From: RCIO01 sp040880025
GTDB lineage: Bacteria > Pseudomonadota > Alphaproteobacteria > Rhizobiales > Rhizobiaceae
NCBI GenBank assembly: GCA_040880025.1
Contig: JBBDJD010000012.1
Coordinates: 1-64,000 of the forward strand
Length of the DNA stretch: 64,000 nucleotides
Direction of reading: 5' to 3'
The notes beneath the pieces are model-generated. The model did not search any database. It was not told where the DNA came from and worked only from the letters and a program-made list of their open reading frames with translations. The position numbers and the translations under genes are program-made. Below are positions 52,244 through 60,754 of the stretch, in pieces (the first letter of the stretch is position 1; every line of letters begins with the position of its first letter).

Positions 52244-52260
52244 TTTAGAACGATTCTAAT
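52244..52260 (-). promoter_or_regulatory. Irr-type iron control element (ICE box) upstream of mbfA
   Basis: TTAGAA (52245-52250) and TTCTAA (52254-52259) are a perfect inverted repeat around CGA, with flanking T/A, matching the Irr box of rhizobia. It sits right before mbfA, a known Irr-repressed gene in Bradyrhizobium and Agrobacterium. Confidence 0.85.
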
Positions 52261-52371
52261 TTAATCCGATTGCCGCGCCGCGCAACTCTCCCGTTGAAAT
52301 GCCGGTCGCGCCGCACAGGTTGTGCTTGGCGAACTATTGCCTATATGCGGGCTCTCACCGGAGATTTCCTC

Positions 52372-52713
52372 ATGCCATCCGCGCAGCACACGATTGCCTC
52401 GGCCGAGGCGCTTCCCACCGATCCCGACCTCGTGCTCGAACTGATCGATTCCATTCAGGCCGATCTCGACCGCCTGCGCCGTCTGGTCCAGCCGAAGCCG
52501 GGGGCGTTCGATCCCTCCGACCCGCGCAACAAGAACTGCGACGGCAAGCTCACCCCGCAGGGTGTGGAGTGCTGCTACCGCATGTTCGACGACGGCAGGT
52601 CGCGCTATTCGGTGGCGCAATCGATGAAGATTTCCTTCGCCGCCGCCACCCATCGCTTCGCCACATGGGCGAAGGCCGGGGGCAGGAAGCGCAAGCCCAT
52701 GCGGCTCGGATAG
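52372..52713 (+). CDS. Hypothetical protein with a possible HTH
   Basis: ATG 52372 (GGAG upstream) gives 113 residues. The centre reads NCDGKLTPQGVECCYRMFDD and the end YSVAQSMKISFAAATHRFAT, which looks like a helix-turn-helix followed by a basic tail (GGRKRKPMRLG). It is a plausible small DNA-binding protein of unknown target. The next gene starts 51 bases downstream. Confidence 0.7.
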   Translation: MPSAQHTIASAEALPTDPDLVLELIDSIQADLDRLRRLVQPKPGAFDPSDPRNKNCDGKLTPQGVECCYRMFDDGRSRYSVAQSMKISFAAATHRFATWAKAGGRKRKPMRLG

Positions 52714-52764
52714 GCCTTCACCCGGAGGCCTCGCGCGGGCATAGTCGCCGCGCAGGAGGGATGG

Positions 52765-53622
52765 ATGAGCGAACAGGCCGACACATTGCTCGACAGGTTC
52801 GGCCGCTGGCTCGCCGACCGGCTGGAGTCCGAATCGTCCGGCTATGAGCCCTACACGCCGTCGGATCCCGAGACCCTGCACCGCACGCTGCGTGCCGGCG
52901 ATATCCTGCTGGTCGAGGGCAACCAGCGCGTTTCGGCCGCCATCAAGTACCTCACCCAGTCCACCTGGTCGCATTCCGCGCTTTATGTCGGCGATGCGCT
53001 GCCCGAACCGGAAGACGGCTCGGAGCGGCCGCGCCTCATCGAGGTCATTCTGGGCGAAGGCTGCATCGCCGTCCCGCTGTCGAAATACAGCACCTACAAC
53101 ACCCGGATCTGCCGCCCGTCGGGGTTGACGCCGGACGACCGCGACACCGTGGTGGATTTCATGATCGGCAAGCTCGGCCTGCGCTACGACACCAAGAACA
53201 TCTTCGACATGCTGCGCTATTTCCTGCCCACGCCGCCGGTTCCCGTGCGCTGGCGCCGCCGCATGATCGCCTTTGGCTCGGGCGACCCGACCCGCGCCAT
53301 CTGTTCCTCGCTGATCGCCGAAGCCTATGGTCAGATCCGCTATCCGATCCTTCCCGAAATCACCCGGGCGCCGGGACGCGCTTCGGCCCAGTCATCCTAT
53401 TCGCGCGAGGAAATCCTCCACATCCGCCACCACTCGCTCTATACGCCGCGCGACTTCGACCTCTCGCCCTATTTCGAGATCGTCAAGCCGACGCTCGCCT
53501 TCGGCTTCGACTACAAGACGCTGGTCTGGAGCGCGAAGGAAGGAGCTGAAGGCAAATCGCCCGACGGGACGCCGCAAGGCGCGGATGCCAAGAGCGAACC
53601 TGTCGAATCCAGGAAGACATGA
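52765..53622 (+). CDS. YiiX/YebB-like NlpC/P60 family cysteine hydrolase
   Basis: The 285-residue protein has a permuted papain-like pattern: LRAGDILLVEGNQRVSAAIK, then WSHSALYVG with the catalytic His, and later RAICSSLIAEAYG with the catalytic Cys. No signal peptide is visible, so it may act in the cytoplasm or at the membrane. Substrates of this group include lipids and peptides. The C-terminus is a charged tail of about 30 residues. Confidence 0.9.
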   Translation: MSEQADTLLDRFGRWLADRLESESSGYEPYTPSDPETLHRTLRAGDILLVEGNQRVSAAIKYLTQSTWSHSALYVGDALPEPEDGSERPRLIEVILGEGCIAVPLSKYSTYNTRICRPSGLTPDDRDTVVDFMIGKLGLRYDTKNIFDMLRYFLPTPPVPVRWRRRMIAFGSGDPTRAICSSLIAEAYGQIRYPILPEITRAPGRASAQSSYSREEILHIRHHSLYTPRDFDLSPYFEIVKPTLAFGFDYKTLVWSAKEGAEGKSPDGTPQGADAKSEPVESRKT

Positions 53623-53628
53623 ACCGCC

Positions 53629-54420
53629 TCAGCGGGCGAGCAATCCGGCTTCTTTCACGGCCGCCTGAAAACTGCGGCTGACAGGCAGTTCCGTCCCGTC
53701 GGACAGTTTCAGGAACAGTTTGCCGTCGCGCCGCACGGCCTTCTCCACCGCGTCATTCGCCACCCAGTGCGAGCGATGGATCTGCAGCCCCGCCGCGCCG
53801 TCGGTCTCGGCAACCGCGTCGGCAAAACGCATCAGCACCAGCCCGCCGCCTTTGGTGGTGCGCACGTCGACATAGTGATCCTGCATGGACATATGGGTGA
53901 GCCGCCCGCGCTGGGCCGGCGGCAGCCGGTCGGCAATGCGTGGTCGCTTCGGCTCCGGTGCTGATGCGCCCGAACTCCTTGCCTGCTCGTAGAGTCTTCC
54001 AAACACGGCAAGCAGCGCCGACACGACAGCCGAAATCGCAATCGTATACGCCACGAGCGGCAGCAGGCCGACGCCTTCGCCGGGTCCGGTAAACACCTGC
54101 GCGTTGATCCCCCAAACGACAAGCGCGACAGGGATGCCTGCGATGGCGCCGGCGAGGCCGAACATGGCCGCGCCCGGCATGCGCCCGGGCGAAACCGCAC
54201 GCACGAACAGGAACACGCAGGCGCCGCCGATGAAATAGGTCGAGACGGCAATCGTGGCCCAATAGGCCAGCCGGCCCGACAGCGCCATTGCCTCAAACGT
54301 GCCGAACGGCCCGATCAGCCCGAGCAGAACCGACGCCCCCGCGATCGCCGCCCAGAAGCGCGGTGCGAAAAAGGTGCGCTGCAATTCGCGCATCGTGAAA
54401 TGCAATGGGCCGTCGGTCAC
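53629..54420 (-). CDS. Membrane-anchored LytTR domain regulator
   Basis: The 263-residue protein has four membrane helices (about 22-38, 50-72, 82-104 and 120-142) and a C-terminal LytTR DNA-binding domain (about 170-263; SMQDHYVDVRTTKGGGLVLM, then IHRSHWVANDAVEKAVRRDG). Such proteins regulate from the membrane without a receiver domain. The start is GTG 54420; ATG 54393 is an alternative. It is convergent with the hydrolase gene and divergent from the DUF2306 gene. Confidence 0.92.
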   Translation of the reverse strand: MTDGPLHFTMRELQRTFFAPRFWAAIAGASVLLGLIGPFGTFEAMALSGRLAYWATIAVSTYFIGGACVFLFVRAVSPGRMPGAAMFGLAGAIAGIPVALVVWGINAQVFTGPGEGVGLLPLVAYTIAISAVVSALLAVFGRLYEQARSSGASAPEPKRPRIADRLPPAQRGRLTHMSMQDHYVDVRTTKGGGLVLMRFADAVAETDGAAGLQIHRSHWVANDAVEKAVRRDGKLFLKLSDGTELPVSRSFQAAVKEAGLLAR

Positions 54421-54510
54421 GAAGCCAATCCGTCATCCGCGAAAGCGGTTTTGAATGCGCGCCCCGAGTGCCCCAGGTCAAGTCCGCATCGCAATTCGCC
54501 GGAGATACAC

Positions 54511-55002
54511 ATGAACTTCCTGCCGCTCCTTCAGGCCTCCACGGCCATACACATCCATGTCGTGGCGGCTGTCGCCGCGTTCCTGCTCGGAGGCGTCGTC
54601 CTGTTTCGCCGCAAAGGCGACCGTCTGCACCGCATCGGCGGTCGCGTCTGGGTCACGCTCATGCTGGTTGTCGCCGTGTCGTCATTCTTCATCCACACAA
54701 TCAATTTGTGGGGAATATGGAGCCCGATCCACCTTGTATCCGTGGGCACGCTGGTCTCACTGGCATACGGCGTCTGGCTGATCCGCAAGCACAACGTGAC
54801 CGGGCATCGCAACACCATGCGGACAACCTATGCGGGCGCGCTGATCATTGCAGGAATTTTCACCTTCCTGCCGGGGCGCATCATGTACGAGGTCTTTTTC
54901 GAGGGGCCGTCGCCGGCCGTGGGCATCGCCGTCATGGCGGTCATCGTTCTTGGCGGAATGGCGCTGCTTGCGCGTGGTCTGCGGGCAGAGGTCGGAGCAT
55001 AG
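54511..55002 (+). CDS. DUF2306 membrane protein
   Basis: ATG 54511 with GGAG gives 163 residues and four helices. HIHVVAAVAAFLLGGVVLFR, KGDRLHRIGGRVWV and a later HRNTMRTTYAG are the DUF2306 His and Arg positions. Function is unknown. Divergent position next to the LytTR gene suggests it is a target of that regulator. Confidence 0.88.
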   Translation: MNFLPLLQASTAIHIHVVAAVAAFLLGGVVLFRRKGDRLHRIGGRVWVTLMLVVAVSSFFIHTINLWGIWSPIHLVSVGTLVSLAYGVWLIRKHNVTGHRNTMRTTYAGALIIAGIFTFLPGRIMYEVFFEGPSPAVGIAVMAVIVLGGMALLARGLRAEVGA

Positions 55003-55059
55003 TCCCGGCGCGAACGCACGACGCCGGCTTCCCGCGCCTTGAGCGAAAGGCATCACGTT

Positions 55060-55398
55060 CTACCGGCCGGTGAAATACGGCCCCATGGTGATCAGCGCCA
55101 CCGCCGCGATGGCCACAACGATACCGGCGCCCTGCAGCAGGTTCACGCGCTCGCCGAACCAGGCGAATGCCACGACATTCACCGCCGCGAGCTGGATCAC
55201 GGCCGACAGGCTCAATGCCACGCCCATGCCGAAATCCCGGATCAGCCTGAGCATGATCAAATTGCCGACCGAGTAGAGGCCGAGCACCAGCAACAGTCGT
55301 GGGACGCTGGGCGCCAACGTCCAGCTTTTCGCGGCTGTAGCCGCCAGCAGAAAGACGATTGTTGAAGCGCCAAGTTGCGCCAATCCGGCAATTGACAT
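55060..55398 (-). CDS. Small EamA/DMT-type membrane transporter
   Basis: The 112-residue protein has four membrane helices and resembles a half-size DMT transporter (LLLVLGLYSVGNLIMLRLIR and NVVAFAWFGERVNLLQGAGI, the conserved E of the fold). Like SMR proteins it would need to dimerise. The substrate is unknown. Confidence 0.8.
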   Translation of the reverse strand: MSIAGLAQLGASTIVFLLAATAAKSWTLAPSVPRLLLVLGLYSVGNLIMLRLIRDFGMGVALSLSAVIQLAAVNVVAFAWFGERVNLLQGAGIVVAIAAVALITMGPYFTGR

Positions 55399-55497
55399 GC
55401 GAAAAACCCGAAAGAGCGAACGATCCAGAAAAGGATTGCCGCCGGGTGCGCCGGACGTGCTTTCCGTCTTTTTCTCTGCTCCCGCTTGGCGTCGCCG

Positions 55498-56715
55498 TCA
55501 AGCGGGAGCTTCGGCCTTTGCAAGAGCCGCCCTGCTCGGCAGGAAAATCGCCGCCAGGCCGATCAGCGGCAGGAACGAACAGACGCTGTATACGAACGCG
55601 ATCCCTTTCCAGTCGGCAACCACGCCCAACACTGCCGCGCCCAGCCCGCCCATCCCGAAGGCGAAGCCGAAAAAGATGCCGGCGATCATGCCGACCCGCC
55701 CCGGCACCAGCTCCTGCGCGAAGACGATGATGGCCGGAAATGCCGACGACATGATCAGCCCGATCAGCACTGTCAGCACCGCCGTCCACATCAGATCGGC
55801 ATAGGGCAGCGCCAGTGTGAAGGGCAGCGCGCCCAGAATGGAAAACCAGATCACCGTCCTCGCGCCGACCTTGTCGCCCAGAAATCCGCCGAGCAGCAGC
55901 CCCGCCGCCGATGCGCCCAGAAACAGGAACAGCAGCAATTGCGAAGCCTGCACCGACACGCCGAACTTCTCGATGACGAAGAAGGTGTAATAGCTGGTCA
56001 GGCTTGCGACGTAGACATTCTTGGAAAAGGTCAGCGCGACCAGCGCCGCGAGCGCGATCACCACCGTGCGCCGCGGCAGCCGAAACAGCGGCCCGGTGCT
56101 GGCGCCGCGTTTGGCAGCCGCGCTGCGTTCGCGGCTGTACCAGCCTCCGACCTGCCACAGCACCACCATGCCGACAAGCGCGATGACTGAGAACCAGGCG
56201 ACACTCGCCTGCCCGAACGGGACCACGATGAACGCCGCCAGCAGCGGCCCGAGCGCGGTGCCGGCATTGCCGCCGATCTGGAAGACCGATTGCGCCATGC
56301 CGAAACGCCCGCCAGAGGCGAGCCGCGCGATGCGCGACGCCTCCGGGTGAAACACCGCCGAACCGAACCCGATGAAGGCGGCCCCGACGATCAGCAGCCA
56401 ATAATGCCCGGCATAGGCGAGCATCAGCAGGCCGACGAAGGTCGAACCCATGCCGAAGGATAGCGAATAGGGTTGCGGCTTGCGGTCGGTGTAATAGCCC
56501 ACCGCCGGTTGCAGCAGCGACGCCGTCACCTGGAAGGCCATCGTCAAAAGCCCGATCTGCCAGAAATCGAGCCGGAAATCCGTCTTCAGCATCGGGTAGA
56601 TGGCGGCCAGCAACGACTGCATGAGGTCGTTCAGCATGTGGCTGAACGAGAGCGCCAGGATGATCGCGAATGTGGTTGTCTGCGCTGCCTGTCTGACGGC
56701 TGTCGTCTCGGACAA
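55498..56715 (-). CDS. fsr: MFS exporter, fosmidomycin resistance (Fsr) type
   Basis: The 405-residue protein starts at TTG 56715 with GGGAG seven bases upstream. Twelve helices are visible, with the Fsr-typical start LSFSHMLNDLMQSLLAAIYP and the helix 5 segment FIGFGSAVFHPEASRIAR. Homologues export fosmidomycin or related phosphonates; physiological substrates are uncertain. Confidence 0.9.
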   Translation of the reverse strand: MSETTAVRQAAQTTTFAIILALSFSHMLNDLMQSLLAAIYPMLKTDFRLDFWQIGLLTMAFQVTASLLQPAVGYYTDRKPQPYSLSFGMGSTFVGLLMLAYAGHYWLLIVGAAFIGFGSAVFHPEASRIARLASGGRFGMAQSVFQIGGNAGTALGPLLAAFIVVPFGQASVAWFSVIALVGMVVLWQVGGWYSRERSAAAKRGASTGPLFRLPRRTVVIALAALVALTFSKNVYVASLTSYYTFFVIEKFGVSVQASQLLLFLFLGASAAGLLLGGFLGDKVGARTVIWFSILGALPFTLALPYADLMWTAVLTVLIGLIMSSAFPAIIVFAQELVPGRVGMIAGIFFGFAFGMGGLGAAVLGVVADWKGIAFVYSVCSFLPLIGLAAIFLPSRAALAKAEAPA

Positions 56716-56950
56716 TTGAATGCTCCCGCGCGGATGCGCGATTGGAAATCTCGCCAGCCGCCCCTATCCCGAATCCGGATTCCGGTCCACGCAATTTGCG
56801 GTCTGGCCCTACCAGTTTCGCTGGCTGTTCCGTGGTCTTGACCCGCGACATTGCGCCTCTGCGCTGCCGGGCCGCTTTGACCGGACCCGCCTGACACCCT
56901 AGGTTCGACGCAGCGGCAAGTTGCACCGCGGCCGCTGGAAGGTGATCCGC

Positions 56951-58333
56951 ATGGAACTCGACGCCTATCTGCTTTCGCGCATCCAGTTCGCCGCGAACAT
57001 CTCGTTCCACATCCTGTTCCCGACCATCACCATAGCGCTCGGCTGGGTGCTGCTTTTCTTCAAGCTGCGTTATGCCCGCACCGGCGACATCGCCTGGATG
57101 CGCGCCTATTTCTTCTGGGTGAAGGTGTTCGCGCTGTCATTCGCGCTGGGTGTCGTGTCGGGCGTCACCATGAGCTTCCAGTTCGGCACCAACTGGCCGG
57201 GCTATATGGAAAAGGTCGGCAACATCGCCGGCCCGCTGCTGGCCTACGAAGTGCTGACGGCGTTCTTCCTCGAGGCCGTGTTCCTCGGCATCATGCTGTT
57301 CGGCTTCCGCCGTGTGTCGAACCGCGTCCACACCACGGCCACCTTTCTTGTCGCTTTCGGCACCACCATGTCGGCGGTCTGGATACTGGCGCTGAATTCC
57401 TGGATGCAGACGCCCGCCGGTTTCGAGATGCGCGACGGCGTCGCTCACGCGACAGACTGGTGGGCCGTCGTTTTCAACCCCTCCTTCCCCTGGCGGCTGA
57501 TCCACGTTCTGTTGGCGTCGGGGCTGGCGGTGGCATTCCTGATCGCCGGCCTGTCGGCGCTTCGCTGGCTGATCGGCGATCGTTCGGAATCGATGTGGAA
57601 GGCTCTGCGCACCGGCATCGCGCTTGGCGCCATCCTGATCCCGCTGCAGATCCTGGCGGGCGACCAGCACGGCCTCAACACGCTTGAGCACCAGCCGGCC
57701 AAGGTGGCCGCGATGGAGGCGAACTGGGAAACGCGCGGCAATGTCCCGCTGGTCCTGTTCGCCTGGCCCGACGAAGACGCGCGGACGAACAGGTACGAGC
57801 TTTCGATCCCTAACGGCGCCAGCCTGATCCTGCGCCATAGCTTGGACGGTGTCGTGCCGGGCCTCAACGACTATGTCGGCGAAGACGGAACCGTACTGCA
57901 TCCGCCGGTAGCACCCGTTTTCTGGGGCTTCCGCATCATGGTCGGTACCGGCATTCTGATGCTTTTGATTTCCTGGACCGGCGCATGGTTCGTGTTCCGC
58001 CGCGGCACGCTGCCGAAGCCGCTGGCGCTGGTGCTGGTGCCGATGGCCGTGTCGGGCTGGGTTGCCACGCTCGCCGGCTGGTACACCACCGAGATCGGCC
58101 GCCAGCCATGGCTGGTGACCGGCGTGATGATGACCGAGGAGGCGCTCGGACCGGTACCCGCCGGCCAGGTCGGTTTCACGCTCGCCGTCTATCTGGTTCT
58201 CTACATGCTGCTGATGATCGCCTATCTCGGCACGCTGGTCTTCCTCGCCCGCAAGGCTGCCAGGGAGGGCGACGACCAGCCGGTGCCCGGTGTCGAGGAA
58301 CGGGCGCTCACGCAGCCGGTGGCGGGAGAGTAG
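56951..58333 (+). CDS. cydA: Cytochrome bd-type ubiquinol oxidase subunit I (CIO type)
   Basis: ATG 56951 gives 460 residues. Subunit I carries hemes b558, b595 and d. Visible signatures are RIQFAANISFHILFPTITIA with the axial His, YEVLTAFFLEAVFLGIMLFG with the paired Glu, RLIHVLLASGL and GWYTTEIGRQPWLVTG. The short Q-loop places it in the cyanide-insensitive CioA group. Subunit II follows after 227 bases that hold a large inverted repeat. Confidence 0.96.
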   Translation: MELDAYLLSRIQFAANISFHILFPTITIALGWVLLFFKLRYARTGDIAWMRAYFFWVKVFALSFALGVVSGVTMSFQFGTNWPGYMEKVGNIAGPLLAYEVLTAFFLEAVFLGIMLFGFRRVSNRVHTTATFLVAFGTTMSAVWILALNSWMQTPAGFEMRDGVAHATDWWAVVFNPSFPWRLIHVLLASGLAVAFLIAGLSALRWLIGDRSESMWKALRTGIALGAILIPLQILAGDQHGLNTLEHQPAKVAAMEANWETRGNVPLVLFAWPDEDARTNRYELSIPNGASLILRHSLDGVVPGLNDYVGEDGTVLHPPVAPVFWGFRIMVGTGILMLLISWTGAWFVFRRGTLPKPLALVLVPMAVSGWVATLAGWYTTEIGRQPWLVTGVMMTEEALGPVPAGQVGFTLAVYLVLYMLLMIAYLGTLVFLARKAAREGDDQPVPGVEERALTQPVAGE

Positions 58334-58364
58334 GGAGAAAAGATACATGGGCCTTGCCCTTTCA

Positions 58365-58516
58365 CGCCCCCCTCTGTCCTGCCGGACATCTCCCCCACAA
58401 GGAGGGAGATCAGCCATCATATCCGCAGGCCCCAATCGCCGACGGCTGGCGCAATCATTGTTGCAATCCAATCTCCCCACCCGTGGGGGAGATGTCCGGC
58501 AGGACAGAGGGGGGCG
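58365..58516. repeat. Intergenic element with 34-bp perfect inverted ends between cydA and cydB
   Basis: Positions 58365-58398 (beginning CGCCCCCCTCTGTCCTGCC) are the exact reverse complement of 58483-58516. The 84-base centre has no gene. The motif of C-run, TCTGTCCTGCCGGACATCTC and CCCCAC recurs between genes in Mesorhizobium and relatives, to my memory, and resembles rhizobial intergenic mosaic elements. In RNA it would form a very strong hairpin within the cydAB transcript. Confidence 0.9.
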
Positions 58517-58560
58517 CCGTGGAGCGCCAACCTCCAGAGGATTCCCCGGGAGAATCAACC

Positions 58561-59565
58561 ATGACCCTTGACTGGCCCACCCTTCTCCCGCTGATCTTTG
58601 CCGGCCTCATGGGTCTGTCGATCCTGATCTACGTCGTTCTCGACGGATTCGATCTCGGCACCGGCATCCTGTTCGCTGCCGCCACCAACGACGAGAAGGA
58701 CGCCATGATCGCGGCCATCGGCCCGTTCTGGGACGCCAACGAGACCTGGCTGGTGCTCGCCGTCGGGCTGCTGCTTGTCGCCTTCCCGATCGCCCACGGC
58801 GCCATCCTCACGGCGCTCTATCTGCCGGTCTTCGCGCTTCTGTTCGGTCTCATCCTGCGCGGCGTCGCCTTCGACTTCCGCGCCAAGGTGCCGCCGCACC
58901 GCAAGTCGCGCTGGAACCTGGCCTTCTTCACCGGTTCGCTGATCGCCTCTTTGGCCCAGGGCTACATGCTGGGCGTCTATGTGCTCGGTCTGCAGCATGG
59001 ATGGGCGGCATCCGGCTTCGGCGCTCTGGTCGCGCTCTGTCTGGCGGCTTCATATGCGGCGATGGGCGCGGCCTGGCTGATCTACAAATCGGAGGGCGAG
59101 CTGCAGGAGAAGGCGGTGCGCTGGCTGCGTTACGCGCTTGTCGCGACCGCTATCGGCATGGCGGCCGTCTCGCTCGCCACGCCCTTCGCCTCGCCGCGCA
59201 TATTCGACAAGTGGTTCGTGCTGCCGCAGTTCTTGTGGCTGCTGCCGTTGCCGCTGATCTCCGGCGCCCTGTTTCTGTGGCTGTGGTTCCTGACCTTCCG
59301 CCTGCCCGCGCCCGGCGATCGCCACTCGCTGAAACCGTTCCTCATTCTCGCGGTCATCTTCGCAGCCGGCTTCGCGGGTCTCGCCTACTCCTTCTATCCC
59401 TTCGTCGTGCCCGACCGCATGACCATCTGGGAGGCGGCGGCGGCGCCCGAAAGCCTCGGCATCATCCTCGTCGGCACCGCCTTCGTGTTGCCGGTCATCA
59501 TCGGCTATTCATTCTACGCCTACCGCGTCTTCGGCGGAAAGGCGGGGGAACTGCGATACGATTGA
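58561..59565 (+). CDS. cydB: Cytochrome bd-type ubiquinol oxidase subunit II
   Basis: ATG 58561 (GGGAG upstream) gives 334 residues with eight to nine helices. Family segments are YVVLDGFDLGTGILFA, AIGPFWDANETWLVLAVGLL and FPIAHGAIL. It forms the heterodimer with CydA. No cydX-like small gene was found after it. Confidence 0.96.
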   Translation: MTLDWPTLLPLIFAGLMGLSILIYVVLDGFDLGTGILFAAATNDEKDAMIAAIGPFWDANETWLVLAVGLLLVAFPIAHGAILTALYLPVFALLFGLILRGVAFDFRAKVPPHRKSRWNLAFFTGSLIASLAQGYMLGVYVLGLQHGWAASGFGALVALCLAASYAAMGAAWLIYKSEGELQEKAVRWLRYALVATAIGMAAVSLATPFASPRIFDKWFVLPQFLWLLPLPLISGALFLWLWFLTFRLPAPGDRHSLKPFLILAVIFAAGFAGLAYSFYPFVVPDRMTIWEAAAAPESLGIILVGTAFVLPVIIGYSFYAYRVFGGKAGELRYD

Positions 59566-59613
59566 GCAAAACGCTTGTGGCCGGCCGCGATAGAGCGGCC
59601 GTCCCTTGGGTCG

Positions 59614-59817
59614 CTACAGGCTGAAGTCCAGGATCGACGCCTGCGCCAACCAGAGATGGACCAGCTTTATGGCCGCGACGACCGCGATGCCGCAGATTGC
59701 CGCCACAAGCGGAAGCAGCGCCGGCCGCGGACCATCGGCGGAGGCCGTTGCGGTGTTGGCGCGCGCGGGGCCGATCTCCGCCGCGGTCCGGCCGGTTTCG
59801 GATAATGCGAAACTCAT
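59614..59817 (-). CDS. Small single-pass membrane protein
   Basis: ATG 59817 with AGGAG gives 67 residues: a polar N-terminal 30 and one membrane helix (ALLPLVAAICGIAVVAAIKL, VHLWL) near the C-terminus. No family is recognised. It follows the acetyltransferase gene on the same strand after 47 bases. Confidence 0.7.
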   Translation of the reverse strand: MSFALSETGRTAAEIGPARANTATASADGPRPALLPLVAAICGIAVVAAIKLVHLWLAQASILDFSL

Positions 59818-59864
59818 TTCAATCTCCTTGGTTGATCACAATCTCGGCTTTGCCGGGGTGGGGA

Positions 59865-60467
59865 TCAGACGGGCCGTGCAAGCAGCACAGCGTCGCCGTC
59901 CCGATAATGCAGGCTGGGATGTGCAACGATCGGACGCCGACCGATCTCGACATATCCGCGTCGCCGGTAGAAACGCATCGCGCTCTCGTTGCGTTCGAAG
60001 CAGATGAGAGAGACGCGCGGACAGCCACGCATGATCGCCCAGCCTTCGACCCGGTCCATCAGCGCGCCGCCTGCTCCGAGGTTGCGGTGCTGCTCATGCA
60101 CGGCCAACCCGGACAGGTAGAACGAGCCCGCATCCTCCAGCTCCGAATAGGGCTTGAGAACCGGATCGTCTTCCGTTTCCTCCGGCGCACGCGGCGACAT
60201 GGGAAAGCCGTGCGCCATGCCGATCACCTCGCCGCCGAGATCGGCAATCAGGCAGTTCTCGAATGAGAAGGCGGTGCCGGTTCGCGCATAGCGGGCCGCC
60301 CCGACTTCGGCCAGCGTCTCGCCGGGTCCGGCCACCCTGCTCCAGATGTAGCTTGCCAGCCCGTCGGACGAGATCAGGAACAGCCGCGCGATCTCGCCGG
60401 CATCATCAACCTGCGCGCGTCGTACGATCGGTTTCTGCGGGTGCATGTTTCTCTGAGCTATGGCCAT
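59865..60467 (-). CDS. GNAT family N-acetyltransferase
   Basis: ATG 60467 (GAGGGA upstream) gives 200 residues. The acetyl-CoA motif is HEQHRNLGAGGALMDRVEGW, followed by VSLICFERNESAMRFYRRRG as motif B. The acceptor substrate cannot be predicted. It is preceded on the same strand by a DUF1127 gene. Confidence 0.93.
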   Translation of the reverse strand: MAIAQRNMHPQKPIVRRAQVDDAGEIARLFLISSDGLASYIWSRVAGPGETLAEVGAARYARTGTAFSFENCLIADLGGEVIGMAHGFPMSPRAPEETEDDPVLKPYSELEDAGSFYLSGLAVHEQHRNLGAGGALMDRVEGWAIMRGCPRVSLICFERNESAMRFYRRRGYVEIGRRPIVAHPSLHYRDGDAVLLARPV

Positions 60468-60499
60468 TGTGGTGTCCCTCTTCCTTGCAGTGTGTGCCG

Positions 60500-60688
60500 C
60501 TACATCCACAGGACGTGCTTGCGCGGCGCGACCGTGCGTTCGCGCACATAGCCGATGTCGCGCAAATGGTGGTCGCTGAGGCCGCCGAGGCTGGGCGGCT
60601 TCTTCCGTCCGGGATGGCCGGCAGATTGCCGCTGTTGGCGAACGGTCATGCTCTCGGCCAGCAGGCCGACGATTGCCGATAGATACAT
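60500..60688 (-). CDS. DUF1127 small protein
   Basis: ATG 60688 with GGAG gives 62 residues. LGGLSDHHLRDIGYVRERTV is the DUF1127 core. The first 30 residues differ from the other DUF1127 protein at 50.6 kb. A perfect 9-bp stem hairpin lies 16 bases upstream of its start. Confidence 0.85.
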   Translation of the reverse strand: MYLSAIVGLLAESMTVRQQRQSAGHPGRKKPPSLGGLSDHHLRDIGYVRERTVAPRKHVLWM

Positions 60689-60703
60689 TGTAAGATCTCC
60701 TGC

Positions 60704-60727
60704 CCGGACGGAGGACGCTCCGTCCGG
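60704..60727. other. Hairpin between the homocysteine methyltransferase and DUF1127 genes
   Basis: CCGGACGGA (60704-60712) pairs perfectly with TCCGTCCGG (60719-60727) around six bases. There is no T-tract on the minus strand, so it may process or shield the RNA rather than terminate it. Confidence 0.5.
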
Positions 60728-60754
60728 CGCTTGCTGTCTTTGGGATGGGTTCGT

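Noticed and set aside
54941..57010. 689-codon open frame on the minus strand
   Set aside because: It overlaps the DMT and Fsr genes in another frame and the start of cydA; composition is Arg/Gly/Ala-rich with no domain.
58365..58516. Repeat considered as a CRISPR array
   Set aside because: There are only two copies, in opposite orientation, with no regular spacers or cas genes.
58290..58571. Open frame across the cydA-cydB gap
   Set aside because: It reads through both arms of the inverted repeat and has no binding site; the repeat explains its open length.
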